The notes: generated from the sequence alone by a model not told the origin. Positions 8,955 through 17,700 are shown, counted from the stretch's first letter. The stretch: 64,000 nucleotides of DNA from Anaerolineaceae bacterium (GCA_009885945.1 VFJR01000004.1:1-64000), one strand, 5' to 3'. A program made the numbers and translations.

Positions 8955-9659
8955 ATGATTAAAACTGTCTTCATTACTGGCGCAGGAAAAGGACTCGGGT
9001 TTTCGTTGGCTCAAAAGTTTCTTCGCGCGGGAACGCGTGTCTTTGCGGGTCACTATCAACCTAGCAATGAACTAAATGATTTAGCAAAATCTTTTCCGCA
9101 GACTCTCACGCAAATTCCCCTTGATGTTACAAATTTAGATTCTGTTAAATACGCTGCAAAACTTTTTTCAAGGTCAGCACTCCATCTAGATATTCTTATT
9201 AACAACGCGGGCGTAATGCTGGAAACACGCGCGCCGCTGCTCGAGCTTGACCTTTCAAATCATCCGCTTTTTGAAACGCTGGATGTAAATACCTTTGGTC
9301 CACTGCGCATGGTGCAACAATTTCTACCTTTGCTAGAAAAAGGCGAGCATAAACTTATTATCAATATTTCTTCCGAAGCCGGTAGTATCACCAATTGCTG
9401 GCGCGAATCGGAATTTGCCTACAGCATGTCCAAGGCGGCGCTGAATATGCAATCCAAGATCCTGCAAAATCATCTCAAGCCGCACGGCTTCAAAATCTTG
9501 GCTGTCCACCCCGGCTGGATGCGGACAGAGATGGGCGGAGCCGATGCAGATATCCACGCGGATGAAGCGGCTGAAGGGATTTTCAATCTGTCTATGAAAA
9601 AATGGAATCTGGATGATACTATCTACATGGATTACAACGCACAACCAATCAACTGGTAA
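8955..9659 (+). CDS. SDR-family oxidoreductase
   Basis: A 234-residue short-chain dehydrogenase: TGAGKGLG cofactor motif near the N terminus, NNAG, Ser in NISSEAG and catalytic YSMSK. The ATG at 8955 is chosen over an upstream in-frame TTG (8937) because a clear AAAAGGA ribosome site (8940-8946) precedes it. It resembles the SDR branch with a C-terminal HPGWMRTEMGG motif, often annotated as carbonyl or C-factor-like reductase. It is followed after 12 bases by the ThuA-like gene, with which it shares the promoter at 8903. The substrate is unknown; a part in sugar-acid metabolism is suggested only by neighbours. Confidence 0.85.
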   Translation: MIKTVFITGAGKGLGFSLAQKFLRAGTRVFAGHYQPSNELNDLAKSFPQTLTQIPLDVTNLDSVKYAAKLFSRSALHLDILINNAGVMLETRAPLLELDLSNHPLFETLDVNTFGPLRMVQQFLPLLEKGEHKLIINISSEAGSITNCWRESEFAYSMSKAALNMQSKILQNHLKPHGFKILAVHPGWMRTEMGGADADIHADEAAEGIFNLSMKKWNLDDTIYMDYNAQPINW

Positions 9660-9671
9660 AGGAATTGATAT

Positions 9672-10346
9672 ATGACTAAAAATAAAAAAAGGGCGCTCAT
9701 TCTGCTTGGCGGGCTATGGCATGATTTTGACGGTTTCGCTAGTGCCATGAAAGCTGTGCTAGAGCCGCATGGCTTTCAAGTTGAATCTACTTACGATCTG
9801 GATATTCTGCTAGACCTTGAAAAGAGTAATTATGATGTAGTGATCAGTTACACCTGCTTTTCTGCACATCGCGATGGCTATAACGACACTACTCCAGAAA
9901 AACTCAATAACGCCCAAATTAATGGCTTGGCAAACTGGGTTCGTAAAGGCGGCGCACTTTTGGCGGCTCACTCGGCAACTGTAATGGGGCAATCAGACGC
10001 GGCGCTGGGTGAACTGATCGGCGGAGTCTTTGTTTCGCATCCCCCAGCGTTTACCTTCACTGTTTGCCCTGTTTTCGGAGAACATCCTATAACGCAAGGC
10101 ATTGAAGCCTTCACCATCCACGATGAATTCTATATGGAAACGCATATGTCAGATACTCAAGTTCACATGGCAGCATTTGACCGCGGCGTGGTATATCCTA
10201 TGGTTTGGAGCAAAGTTGAAGGACTGGGACGCGTGGCTCACCTTGCACCAGGTCATTTTCGTGAAGTATGGGAGCATAAGTCGTATCAACAACTTTTTTT
10301 ACAGGCGATCAACTGGTTGATGAAACGCACTACAGAGACAGGTTAA
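9672..10346 (+). CDS. ThuA-like domain protein
   Basis: A 224-residue protein matching the ThuA family (PF06283, class I glutamine amidotransferase-like fold). Visible are RALILLGGLWHDF at the N terminus, a GGALLAAHS segment at the usual nucleophile-elbow position, HPITQGIEAFTIHDEFY and the terminal GRVAHLAPGHF. ThuA is linked to trehalose/sucrose utilisation in rhizobia, and relatives are frequent in carbohydrate clusters, but no firm reaction is assigned. It ends the plus-strand half of the uronate island and is followed by a terminator hairpin. Confidence 0.85.
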   Translation: MTKNKKRALILLGGLWHDFDGFASAMKAVLEPHGFQVESTYDLDILLDLEKSNYDVVISYTCFSAHRDGYNDTTPEKLNNAQINGLANWVRKGGALLAAHSATVMGQSDAALGELIGGVFVSHPPAFTFTVCPVFGEHPITQGIEAFTIHDEFYMETHMSDTQVHMAAFDRGVVYPMVWSKVEGLGRVAHLAPGHFREVWEHKSYQQLFLQAINWLMKRTTETG

Positions 10347-10438
10347 ATCACCGATAATTTTCTCATCTTATCCTTAACAAAAATTCAGGCATTTCTTAAG
10401 TTGCCAACTATAATAGGAATTACATTCTCCTGTGTGAG

Positions 10439-10479
10439 CCGCTTTCGAGTCTGGGCAGACTTGAAAGCGGTTTGCCTTT
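10439..10479. terminator. Hairpin terminator between ThuA-like and YHYH genes
   Basis: A 15-bp stem (CCGCTTTCGAGTCTG with CAGACTTGAAAGCGG, one G-T pair, very short loop) at 10439-10470, followed by TTTGCCTTTT. It lies between convergent genes and may stop transcription from both sides. Confidence 0.65.
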
Positions 10480-10518
10480 TAAACACAAAATACTCTTATA
10501 ACAACGTGATCTGCAAAT

Positions 10519-11757
10519 TTATGGGGGCGGACCGCCGGCTGGTACACATGCAAGTTGACTTGACGCAGGTGTTATTCTACATAAGCCTGCTATTGAGCCA
10601 ATGGGGGTGTTCACCGAACAGGATGCTCCTTCCGATAAACCATTACATGCTGTAAACGCTTCTTGAGGAGGCTGCCCCTGCCCCCCGCCCGTTGGTTGAC
10701 CACCAGATTGAGGCTGGCCTTGCTCAGTGCTCGTTGGCTGCCCGCCGCCTTGATTGGAAAGCCCGCGAATTGAAGGCGTACCATGGAAACAACCAACTAC
10801 ATACGGAAACTCGTGCGTAGCATGATAATGATACATTTCGATCATTTGCTCATCCCATTCGATCATATGACTGTGACCATGACAAACATCCAAATCTTCG
10901 TTGGTCACTTCTGTTCCATCAATATCATAATAGCCATAAATACCATATCCATCAAAAGCATAACCCATCAACGCTGAATGACCTGTTTCTGTGTCTTCAA
11001 AACAATCACTCAAATTATGATAATGATAGAACCCTGAAACTTGCGGATGACCATCACAACTATCCTGCACCTCATGCGCAGCTGCATCACGACCCTCTGA
11101 ATCAAAGGCGCTAAATATCACCACACCCGAAAGCATAATACCCACTTCACCGCCTATGCAATTGGGTTGGTTTGCCGCAGTAGGAATTGCTGGCAAATTA
11201 AAAGAAACAGATTGCTCACGAATTGAATTGGGATTGCGATCATATGCATATGCATCATCGCTTGAAGAAACAGGATAATTTCCAGTTGGATGGTTTGGCA
11301 GATCGTTCCCAACAAACACACGTTCACTGCCTTGTAGCGTCACAATAAAAGAATGGGACCAATTCACAGAACCATCTATCACTGCCTTCTTTGTCGCATC
11401 CCATGTGCCATCACCGTTCATCCAATTACCTGTCCCCTGTGCGCCGCCGCCATTGAAAGAAGTCATACAGCTATAGACATACCCAATTTGCGGAGATGTC
11501 GAATACTTACCATCACCTACTTCAAGATGAGTCAAATCCACATCAGATGTATGCGCCGCATCACTTACAACAGGAGCAGAGGAAGATGGCTGACTCTGTG
11601 CATCATTAGATGAAGCCCCGCCTCCTTGATTCGCTGGAGACTGATTCTGTCCATTAGGCGCGCCCTGCCCCTCAGGCGCAGCAGCAGACGGCAACAAACA
11701 CGCAGAGAGTATTACTGCAACAATCATCAACATCACAAAAACTTTATATTTCAACAT
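10519..11757 (-). CDS. YHYH-domain lipoprotein
   Basis: About 412 residues. The start at 11757 is chosen because GGAGAA precedes it; the frame is open a little further. A signal peptide ends in a lipobox (ILSAC, Cys20), followed by a Gln/Asn/Pro/Gly/Ser-rich linker. The body carries the YHYH domain (PF14240): FYHYHNLSDC, CHGHSHMIEW and MYHYHATHEFPYVVGCFHG, a His/Cys-rich surface that probably binds metal. The C terminus has a four-cysteine module (CNGLSEGASC..GLC..QLAC) that recurs in the GT39 protein encoded just upstream. It would sit on the outer face of the membrane. Function of the YHYH family is not established. Confidence 0.85.
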   Translation of the reverse strand: MLKYKVFVMLMIVAVILSACLLPSAAAPEGQGAPNGQNQSPANQGGGASSNDAQSQPSSSAPVVSDAAHTSDVDLTHLEVGDGKYSTSPQIGYVYSCMTSFNGGGAQGTGNWMNGDGTWDATKKAVIDGSVNWSHSFIVTLQGSERVFVGNDLPNHPTGNYPVSSSDDAYAYDRNPNSIREQSVSFNLPAIPTAANQPNCIGGEVGIMLSGVVIFSAFDSEGRDAAAHEVQDSCDGHPQVSGFYHYHNLSDCFEDTETGHSALMGYAFDGYGIYGYYDIDGTEVTNEDLDVCHGHSHMIEWDEQMIEMYHYHATHEFPYVVGCFHGTPSIRGLSNQGGGQPTSTEQGQPQSGGQPTGGGQGQPPQEAFTACNGLSEGASCSVNTPIGSIAGLCRITPASSQLACVPAGGPPP

Positions 11758-11792
11758 AAGATTCTCCATTTGGATCATTCAACAATTTTGGA

Positions 11793-11814
11793 GTCTATCA
11801 TCTTGCTGATAGAC
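11793..11814. repeat. Short inverted repeat between GT39 and YHYH genes
   Basis: GTCTATCA (11793-11800) and TGATAGAC (11807-11814) form an 8-bp stem with a 6-base loop in the 59-base gap between the two minus-strand genes, immediately after the GT39 stop. It has no U-tract and may be a processing or attenuation hairpin inside an operon. Confidence 0.4.
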
Positions 11815-11816
11815 AT

Positions 11817-12548
11817 TCATTGACAAAGATACAACACCAACACCTCTTGCTGACCCTTAGGCTGATTCTGTCCATCACTTTGATTCTGCGCTGGAGGCGC
11901 TTGCCGCCCGGCGCTCACACTAGCAAACTCCGGCACAACTGCGCAAGAAGTTTTCAGCCAAGCGGCAATCTCTTGCTTATTGCCGCGCTCGCCGCCATAG
12001 AGCACATAACGCAATTCGTGATTCGCAATCATTTGAGCAAGATCGCCAGAATCTACCACATCATCCTGCCCGCCGAAGCCACCCATCAACAACACTGGGC
12101 GTCCCGTTGCGATCACCATAGGCGAGCCTTGCATCGAAGAAGGCACAGCCACAAGATATTCCACGTCTTGAGTATTGGCTTGCAAGTACGTAATTAACTC
12201 TGGATTCACATTCGAGTTACGCCCGCCATCTTGCTGACGAGCACGTCCGTCTTGCTGATTGCCACCGTTATAAGCAGTGGGTAAATTTTGATCGGGACTG
12301 GCAACCGTCGTCATCACTGTCCAATACGCAGGGATGATTAACATGGCAGATAATATTAATACATAAGCACTGCGCTTGCTAATGAACATCAGTACAATAC
12401 CTGCCAACAATAAAATTCCAGCAACGATCATCCACAGTGATTTTTCGCCGTATTGATAACTAGCAAAAATCTGAAAGGCAAAAGTAACAACTGCTGAGAT
12501 GATCAATGCAACATTAGCCCATCTCTTTTCTTGACCCCATGCCCACAA
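11817..12548 (-). CDS. GT39-type glycosyltransferase, C-terminal part (separated by frameshift)
   Basis: These 243 residues hold four hydrophobic segments and then a soluble domain (LITYLQANTQDVEYLVAVPS, TGRPVLLMGGFGG, NHELRYVLYGG) that is the normal C-terminal half of YkcA/YkcB/ArnT-like membrane mannosyltransferases. On its own it has no good start. In another frame the bases between the upstream stop (12569-12571) and this ORF encode VVGLGFAQLWAWG, which joins the two parts seamlessly if one G is restored in the run at 12572-12574. The protein ends in a Gln/Asn-rich stretch like that of its YHYH neighbour. Confidence 0.75.
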   Translation of the reverse strand: MWAWGQEKRWANVALIISAVVTFAFQIFASYQYGEKSLWMIVAGILLLAGIVLMFISKRSAYVLILSAMLIIPAYWTVMTTVASPDQNLPTAYNGGNQQDGRARQQDGGRNSNVNPELITYLQANTQDVEYLVAVPSSMQGSPMVIATGRPVLLMGGFGGQDDVVDSGDLAQMIANHELRYVLYGGERGNKQEIAAWLKTSCAVVPEFASVSAGRQAPPAQNQSDGQNQPKGQQEVLVLYLCQ

Positions 12549-12568
12549 TTGAGCAAAGCCCAGTCCAA

Positions 12569-13963
12569 CTACCCACCTAAAGGCGGTGCAAGCATAATGG
12601 CATAGTAAGCGTGAAAAATTCCAGAGACCATGCTAAAGAAGATAATACACGTTATTAGCCAGCCGCCCCAAATAATCAGCACCTTATGAATGCCAGATTC
12701 AACGGGCAATTTAATGCGCGCAGCAAATAAAGCCAGCAGAATGCTGATTAGCGCAAACGGTAACAACCAAGACATTTGCTTGGATAACGGCTGAGTAAAG
12801 AAGCGCAGTACGCTTGGCGAGCCTGTCTCTTGGCTGAATGGAGAACCGCTGCCGTTAGGTTGACTCTGCCCATTTTGAGGAATCATGCCTTGAGGCGCAC
12901 ATGCCAATTGAGCAATATTTGGAGGCGTGATGCAACTTCCATTAATAGTGTTTCCATTAGGCAAAGAAAATGAACAGGCTGAACCTTGCGCTGAGTTTGC
13001 ACAGGCAGTAATTGCTTCGGGCGGAGGTGCGTTGCGCAGACCAGGTTGAGGCTGAGATGATGAATCAGATGGCTGGGCAGGCTGAGGCACAGAAAGAGGC
13101 GCTTGCCCTTGAGCAGGATTCTGCCCATCGGGTTGAGCATTTCCATTGGGTGCGCTGCCGCCTACGAGTCGGGATCCTCCATTATGTTCGAGAATCAGAC
13201 TCATCACAGAATTATCTTGACTTGAGCCAACATAAGGGCGCGAGTCAGCGGGCACAAGATCAACCACAACTGCCCAAGAAAGTGAAACTGCTATTAACAA
13301 AACTGTTGCGATGCCAAGGTGGAAAATTTTACGAAGCCAATTTTCTTTTGAACCCAAAAAGTATAAAGCGTAAAATGCAGGTAAAGGCAAAAGCGCCTGT
13401 GACATTTTGATATTGAAACCTAGCCCAACAATAAACGCGCCAAGCAAAACCCAACGAAGTTTTCCAGTTTCACTTGCTTGAATAAATGCCCAAGCCGCAA
13501 GCAACAAAGTAAAGACTAACATGCCATCCATGGTGTTATTGCGATTGGTGGCAACATAAACGGGCGTAAGCGACATTGCCAAGGCGGCAGTTAAACCTGC
13601 AAGTTCGCCAAGGTGTTTTTTGACGAGATAATATAAAAGAGGCACGCCCAGCACGCCCGCAAGAATATTGGGCAATGAAACGCTAAAGCCGCTCACGCCG
13701 AGAAAATATGCGAACACGGCTTCGATCCATAATCCCAGCGGAGGCTTATCCACGCTGACAGAACCGCCAGGCTCTGCCGCAATGAAAAAGAAATTGCTCC
13801 ACGATTGCAGCATGGATTTCACAGCGGCGGTGTAGTATGCATTCGCATCGCCGATAGATTGGATATTGTAGAGATGCAATCCAAGCGAAAGAATTGTGAT
13901 TGCAGCAATAAGAATAGTTGCAATGCTGACATAAGGAAAAATATTTTTCTTGAGGGTTATCAT
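12569..13963 (-). CDS. GT39-type membrane glycosyltransferase, N-terminal part (frameshifted gene)
   Basis: The ATG at 13963, preceded by AAGGAA, gives about 464 residues before a premature TAG. The N terminus has the ArnT/PMT-like pattern: TM1, an acidic loop with DANAYYTAAVKSM, then SVDKPPLGLWIEAVFAYFLG and NRNNTMDGML. Such enzymes transfer sugars from polyprenyl-phosphate carriers to extracytoplasmic acceptors. A Gln/Pro/Ser-rich insert in an outer loop (about residues 270-390) contains a four-Cys module (CANSAQGSACSF..GSC..QLAC) like the one in the YHYH protein. The reading frame ends at MLAPPLGG, where a one-base loss removes the last third; with the base restored the whole gene (11817-13963) encodes about 715 residues, the usual family length. 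Confidence 0.8.
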   Translation of the reverse strand: MITLKKNIFPYVSIATILIAAITILSLGLHLYNIQSIGDANAYYTAAVKSMLQSWSNFFFIAAEPGGSVSVDKPPLGLWIEAVFAYFLGVSGFSVSLPNILAGVLGVPLLYYLVKKHLGELAGLTAALAMSLTPVYVATNRNNTMDGMLVFTLLLAAWAFIQASETGKLRWVLLGAFIVGLGFNIKMSQALLPLPAFYALYFLGSKENWLRKIFHLGIATVLLIAVSLSWAVVVDLVPADSRPYVGSSQDNSVMSLILEHNGGSRLVGGSAPNGNAQPDGQNPAQGQAPLSVPQPAQPSDSSSQPQPGLRNAPPPEAITACANSAQGSACSFSLPNGNTINGSCITPPNIAQLACAPQGMIPQNGQSQPNGSGSPFSQETGSPSVLRFFTQPLSKQMSWLLPFALISILLALFAARIKLPVESGIHKVLIIWGGWLITCIIFFSMVSGIFHAYYAIMLAPPLGG

Positions 13964-14098
13964 TTTTGATTCCTTTTTAACCTTGATGAACGGAGATACT
14001 CTTCTTTGGTACATTGCTAATCTTATAGTTTTCCCCAAATCATCAAGAGTGCAGGTAGTCACTATTTCTCATTTTCATCAATGAAGTCTCGCATCCTC

Positions 14099-14120
14099 AC
14101 CCATGACAATTGTCATGGGT
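14099..14120. promoter_or_regulatory. Perfect 22-bp palindrome, candidate operator
   Basis: ACCCATGACAA followed immediately by its exact reverse complement TTGTCATGGGT, in the 220-base divergent region between the GT39 gene and the histidine kinase gene. The length and position fit a dimer site for the LuxR/NarL-type regulator encoded at 15681, or for another repressor controlling both directions. There is no loop and no U-tract, so a terminator is unlikely. Confidence 0.6.
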
Positions 14121-14183
14121 CATTTAGGATACTCATGACTGCAAGCACGATACTCACGCTTACCTTCGTGATAAGATTTACCC

Positions 14184-15485
14184 ATGCAAACATCACAAAA
14201 CTCAACACGCATTTTACGAATCGCCGCGTGGATCTGGATCGGCTTTTTACTTGCCATGCTGGTGATGGATTTTGTCTTGTACACGCCGCAAATGCAACGA
14301 CTATTAGGTCATAATGCGCCCCCATCCAATCAAGGTTTTCAACCGATCAATCCGCCGCCGCAAGGTGTGCGCGGGTTATTTCCCATATTTTTATATTATT
14401 TTTCTAATCTTTCAGTAGCCGTACTTTTTCTCGCCATCACCTATTGGAATTGGATTCAACAAAAACTTGGCAAATATTATTATCCTGTTTTGCTATTGAT
14501 GATCAGCTCCGTGCCGATTCTGATCAACGTCTTGGTTGTGCCGCGCTTCCCGCCAGGTCCATTGGCAAACGCAGAGGGCATGGCGCTGCGGCAACTGCCT
14601 GTTTTATTTGTCGCGCTGGCGCTGGTCGCATGGGCATATCGCATGGGGCATATTGTTCTCTTTAGCATTGCAACCGCTGTACTTGAGCTTGGACTCATCT
14701 TCGCAAGCGCATTTGAATATCAAAATCTTGTGGTCTTTATTTTTATCGCTATTATTCGCTCAATCAGCTTTGTTGCGCTGGGAATTTTTATCAACTTACT
14801 AGTCACACAATTACGTCAACAGGGTGAATCATTAAGCAAGGCAAATTCTAATCTGGCACATTATGCATCTACCTTAGAACAACTCACCGTAAGCCGCGAA
14901 CGCAATCGCCTAGCGCGTGAATTACATGACACGCTGGCGCATTCTCTTACTGCACTTTCTGTTTCACTAGAAACCGCAAAAGCATATTTTGATATTGACA
15001 AAGAAAAGACCCGCGAACTCATCGACAGATCGCTAGAGTCAACTCGTCAAGGCATAGATGAAACACGCCGCGCCCTCAAAGCCTTGCGCGCCAACGCGCT
15101 GGAAGATATGGGGCTCGGGCTCGCCATCCAACGCGCCGCTGAATCTGCCGCATCCCGCTTCAACCTTAATCTGAAACTTGATCTTAAAAATCCCCTGCCC
15201 TCTCTCAGCCCAGACGTGGAGCAAACCATCTATCGCATTGCCCAAGAGGCGATAGAAAATATCGTCAATCATGCCCGCGCAAAAAACTTTAATGTACAAC
15301 TTACCAGCAATGAGCAGATCACATTAACCGTTGAAGATGACGGCATCGGCTTTGACACAAAATCCAAAGAGCCCAGTGGTCACTTCGGCTTGGTTGGTAT
15401 GCACGAACGCGCCGAACTTGCAGGAGGAGAATTGAAGATTGAAAGTGAAAAGGGAAAAGGGACGAAGGTGGTGTTGAAGATATAA
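14184..15485 (+). CDS. NarL-type sensor histidine kinase
   Basis: A 433-residue membrane kinase. Several hydrophobic segments occupy residues about 12-210, with an extracytoplasmic Pro/Asn-rich loop after TM1. A short coiled coil leads into the HisKA_3 domain with phosphoacceptor His248 in RELHDTLAHSL, then an HATPase domain (RIAQEAIENIVNHA, VEDDGIGFD, GLVGMHERAELAGG). It autophosphorylates and passes phosphate to the response regulator at 15681. The signal is unknown; the divergent YHYH/GT39 genes and the shared palindrome suggest a cell-envelope cue. Confidence 0.92.
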   Translation: MQTSQNSTRILRIAAWIWIGFLLAMLVMDFVLYTPQMQRLLGHNAPPSNQGFQPINPPPQGVRGLFPIFLYYFSNLSVAVLFLAITYWNWIQQKLGKYYYPVLLLMISSVPILINVLVVPRFPPGPLANAEGMALRQLPVLFVALALVAWAYRMGHIVLFSIATAVLELGLIFASAFEYQNLVVFIFIAIIRSISFVALGIFINLLVTQLRQQGESLSKANSNLAHYASTLEQLTVSRERNRLARELHDTLAHSLTALSVSLETAKAYFDIDKEKTRELIDRSLESTRQGIDETRRALKALRANALEDMGLGLAIQRAAESAASRFNLNLKLDLKNPLPSLSPDVEQTIYRIAQEAIENIVNHARAKNFNVQLTSNEQITLTVEDDGIGFDTKSKEPSGHFGLVGMHERAELAGGELKIESEKGKGTKVVLKI

Positions 15486-15535
15486 TTTCAAGAAAAGACC
15501 TGACAGATCTCATGAGAGTGTTTCATAAGTCTAAT

Positions 15536-15645
15536 TAACCATGATAAACGGGGATAAACAGAGATTTTTTGAGCGTTCCTTCAAAAATGCTGTATAGTTC
15601 GTAGTGCTTTTAAAGGTTTTCCTTCGTGTTCTTTGTGTTAAAAAA
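15536..15645. repeat. Degenerate intergenic repeat between kinase and regulator genes
   Basis: The 195-base gap after the kinase gene contains TTAACCATGATAAACGGGG and, further on, TTCCTTCGTGTTCTTTGTGTT. These words resemble segments in other gaps of the window (42698, 52089, 54671), so this looks like a worn copy of a dispersed dyad repeat. No gene is seen in the gap. Confidence 0.5.
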
Positions 15646-15680
15646 ATCTTAAAGAAATAGTCTCTAAAAGGTTTAATCCG

Positions 15681-16313
15681 ATGAAAATCCTACTCTGTGA
15701 CGACCAAGCTGTAATCCGCGACGGGCTTGAAATGCTGCTCAAGCTTGAGCAAGACTTTCAAATCGTTGGCTCTGCCTGCGACGGCGCCGAGGCTATCGAA
15801 CTCGCCACCCAAAAACAACCTGACATTATTTTGATGGATTTAAAAATGCCCGGCACAAATGGCATCGAAGCTACCCGTCAGATTCGCGCAAAATTCCCTC
15901 ACATCAAAATCCTTGTACTCACCACCTATGATGACGACGAGTGGGTTTTTGACGCTATCCGCGCAGGGGCGTCGGGCTATTTGCTCAAAGATACATCGCG
16001 CCAAAAAATTATAGAAGCCATTCGCGGGACAATGGATGGCAAGTTTTTTGTTGACCCCAACGTAGCGGGCAAGCTAATGAATCAAGTTGTCACCAACCAA
16101 AAGCAACCCACATCTTTATTGACTGAAAAATTAACCGAACGCGAACTGGATGTTCTGCGCTTAATCGCCAAAGGGTTCAACAACAGCGATATTGCGAAGC
16201 AATTACATCTATCCGAAGGGACGGTCAGAAACCACGTCAGCGGAATTTTGGAAAAGCTGAGCGTATCAGACAGAACGCAAGCCGCTGTGATCGCAATTCA
16301 GCATGGGTTATAG
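15681..16313 (+). CDS. NarL/LuxR-family response regulator
   Basis: A 210-residue regulator. The receiver domain has the acidic pair in LLCDDQ, phosphoacceptor Asp53 in LMDLKMPG, Thr in VLTTYDDD and Lys in LLKDTS. The C-terminal GerE/LuxR helix-turn-helix ([35 protein letters not shown], broken here only for description) ends with the typical [11 protein letters not shown]. It is the natural partner of the kinase encoded 195 bases upstream. A likely target is the palindrome at 14099, which lies before both the kinase and the divergent GT39 gene; this is inference. Confidence 0.93.
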   Translation: MKILLCDDQAVIRDGLEMLLKLEQDFQIVGSACDGAEAIELATQKQPDIILMDLKMPGTNGIEATRQIRAKFPHIKILVLTTYDDDEWVFDAIRAGASGYLLKDTSRQKIIEAIRGTMDGKFFVDPNVAGKLMNQVVTNQKQPTSLLTEKLTERELDVLRLIAKGFNNSDIAKQLHLSEGTVRNHVSGILEKLSVSDRTQAAVIAIQHGL

Positions 16314-16375
16314 TAAAATTAAAAAGTATATGCTCAAAAAATAATTGATAAGTCAACTCATGAAGGAAATAAAGC

Positions 16376-17563
16376 ATGAAACATAGTATTAAATTTATTC
16401 TAGGGATAATATTATTTTCCGCATGTGCTCCAGCAGTTGCCGCTACCCAACAAATATCCCCTACAGCCAATAACTCGCCCGCAAATACAAGCATTTCCAC
16501 CCAAACAGCCACCAGTACGCCACGCCCGTCACCAACGCCAAATTATCCAATATACATAAATACGCCTGTTTTAAATTTACTTGCTCTTACGTTAGATAAT
16601 ATCGCCGAAATTCGTCCTTTGCAAAGTTTGACAAAAGACGGATCTCCCCCAATATTCAAAATTGCGGCATCGGGTCCACGCAAACCACCCTGGGCTTTTT
16701 CCGCAGACCTGAGTCTGATGGCATTTGTTGAAGGACACAATTTCTCCATTATTGGTATTAATGGCAACGGCAAACCTGCTCAATCTATACTTGCGACTGG
16801 AAAAGAATCATGGAGCGATGGAGCATTTTTGAAAGACAATAAATTTTTAGTTATTGGGCAAGGAAATTTAACAATCTTTGATTTAGAGAGCAACAGTGAA
16901 ATCAAAAAAGCCGAGTTATATTGCTGTTTAGACAAAAAAATCTTTGTGTTACCAGATGGCGAGCGGGCTCTCATCCCATCAAGAACTGGTTTAGATTTAT
17001 ACAACTTAGCCACACTAAAGCGTATTCAAGGCTATGACGCCCCCGGAAATAGCACGATGGTTTGGGATGTAAGCGCTGACGGCAAACTCCTTGCAGCAGC
17101 AGGAGAACGCAACCCTAGCGTATTTATTTTTGACGTCGAAAGGCCCTTTGTTTTACACACACTTACCATAGAGCGCTTTGTAGCCGTTAATTTAAAATTC
17201 TTCCCTGATGGAAAACAGATTGTTTTGACAGATGAATTAGGCGCATATAAATTAATGCAATTCTGGGACACAGAAACAGGAAAGAAAGCCCGTGAAATCC
17301 AACTCACAAATGAAATGCTGACTGTGCCCGCCGATTATCCCTTCCGCGTCGCATCTATTGCAATTCACCCCTCAGGAAAAATTTTTGTCCTAGCTATTTC
17401 TTCAAACAACCCCCTGCTTGTCTTTTGGGAAACAGGCGCAGACAAACCTTTCTTAATCCTAAATGCAACTTCATTTGGGGTTCCATCTTTTAATTATGCA
17501 ACCAAAACAGATTTTATGGAGTTTATTGACGAATCTAGATTATTAATCATAGACAAAATTTAG
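16376..17563 (+). CDS. Beta-propeller-like lipoprotein
   Basis: A 395-residue secreted lipoprotein. The signal peptide ends in a lipobox (LFSAC, Cys17), then a Thr/Ser/Pro-rich linker (TATSTPRPSPTPN). The rest has WD40/TolB-like repeats such as WAFSADLSLMAFVEG, VWDVSADGKLLAAAGE and FFPDGKQIVL, pointing to a beta-propeller on the cell surface. AAGGAA precedes the ATG. It follows the two-component genes by 62 bases on the same strand and may belong to their regulon. No catalytic motif was recognised, so no function is assigned. Confidence 0.75.
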   Translation: MKHSIKFILGIILFSACAPAVAATQQISPTANNSPANTSISTQTATSTPRPSPTPNYPIYINTPVLNLLALTLDNIAEIRPLQSLTKDGSPPIFKIAASGPRKPPWAFSADLSLMAFVEGHNFSIIGINGNGKPAQSILATGKESWSDGAFLKDNKFLVIGQGNLTIFDLESNSEIKKAELYCCLDKKIFVLPDGERALIPSRTGLDLYNLATLKRIQGYDAPGNSTMVWDVSADGKLLAAAGERNPSVFIFDVERPFVLHTLTIERFVAVNLKFFPDGKQIVLTDELGAYKLMQFWDTETGKKAREIQLTNEMLTVPADYPFRVASIAIHPSGKIFVLAISSNNPLLVFWETGADKPFLILNATSFGVPSFNYATKTDFMEFIDESRLLIIDKI

Positions 17564-17610
17564 GGGGTTGTGCAGTAAATAAAGAATCTCTCTTTTATAA
17601 CACTTACAAT

Positions 17611-17656
17611 TTATTAAACAAGGCAGATCATATACGTGACCTGCCTTGTTTAATAA
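17611..17656. terminator. Perfect inverted repeat, probable terminator
   Basis: TTATTAAACAAGGCAG (17611-17626) and its exact complement (17641-17656) form a 16-bp stem around a 14-base loop. The outer A/T pairs supply U residues after the GC core, as in a Rho-independent terminator of the lipoprotein gene. It also lies 44 bases ahead of the transporter gene, so a leader role cannot be excluded. Confidence 0.6.
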
Positions 17657-17700
17657 AGTACAATGCTCACCTAAAGCAAATCGCCAAAAAAGGTTAACTC

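Noticed and set aside
4107-10346. Bacterial microcompartment for the diol dehydratase
   Set aside because: No shell-protein genes, PduL, or N-terminal encapsulation peptide were seen on the dehydratase or the aldehyde dehydrogenase.
10783-13410. Several plus-strand ORFs of 60-132 codons opposite the YHYH and GT39 genes
   Set aside because: They mirror low-complexity coding sequence of the minus-strand genes and have no domain features.
17657-17700. preQ1 riboswitch ahead of the queuosine transporter
   Set aside because: I could not find the class I stem-loop with its A-rich tail or the larger class II fold in these 44 bases.
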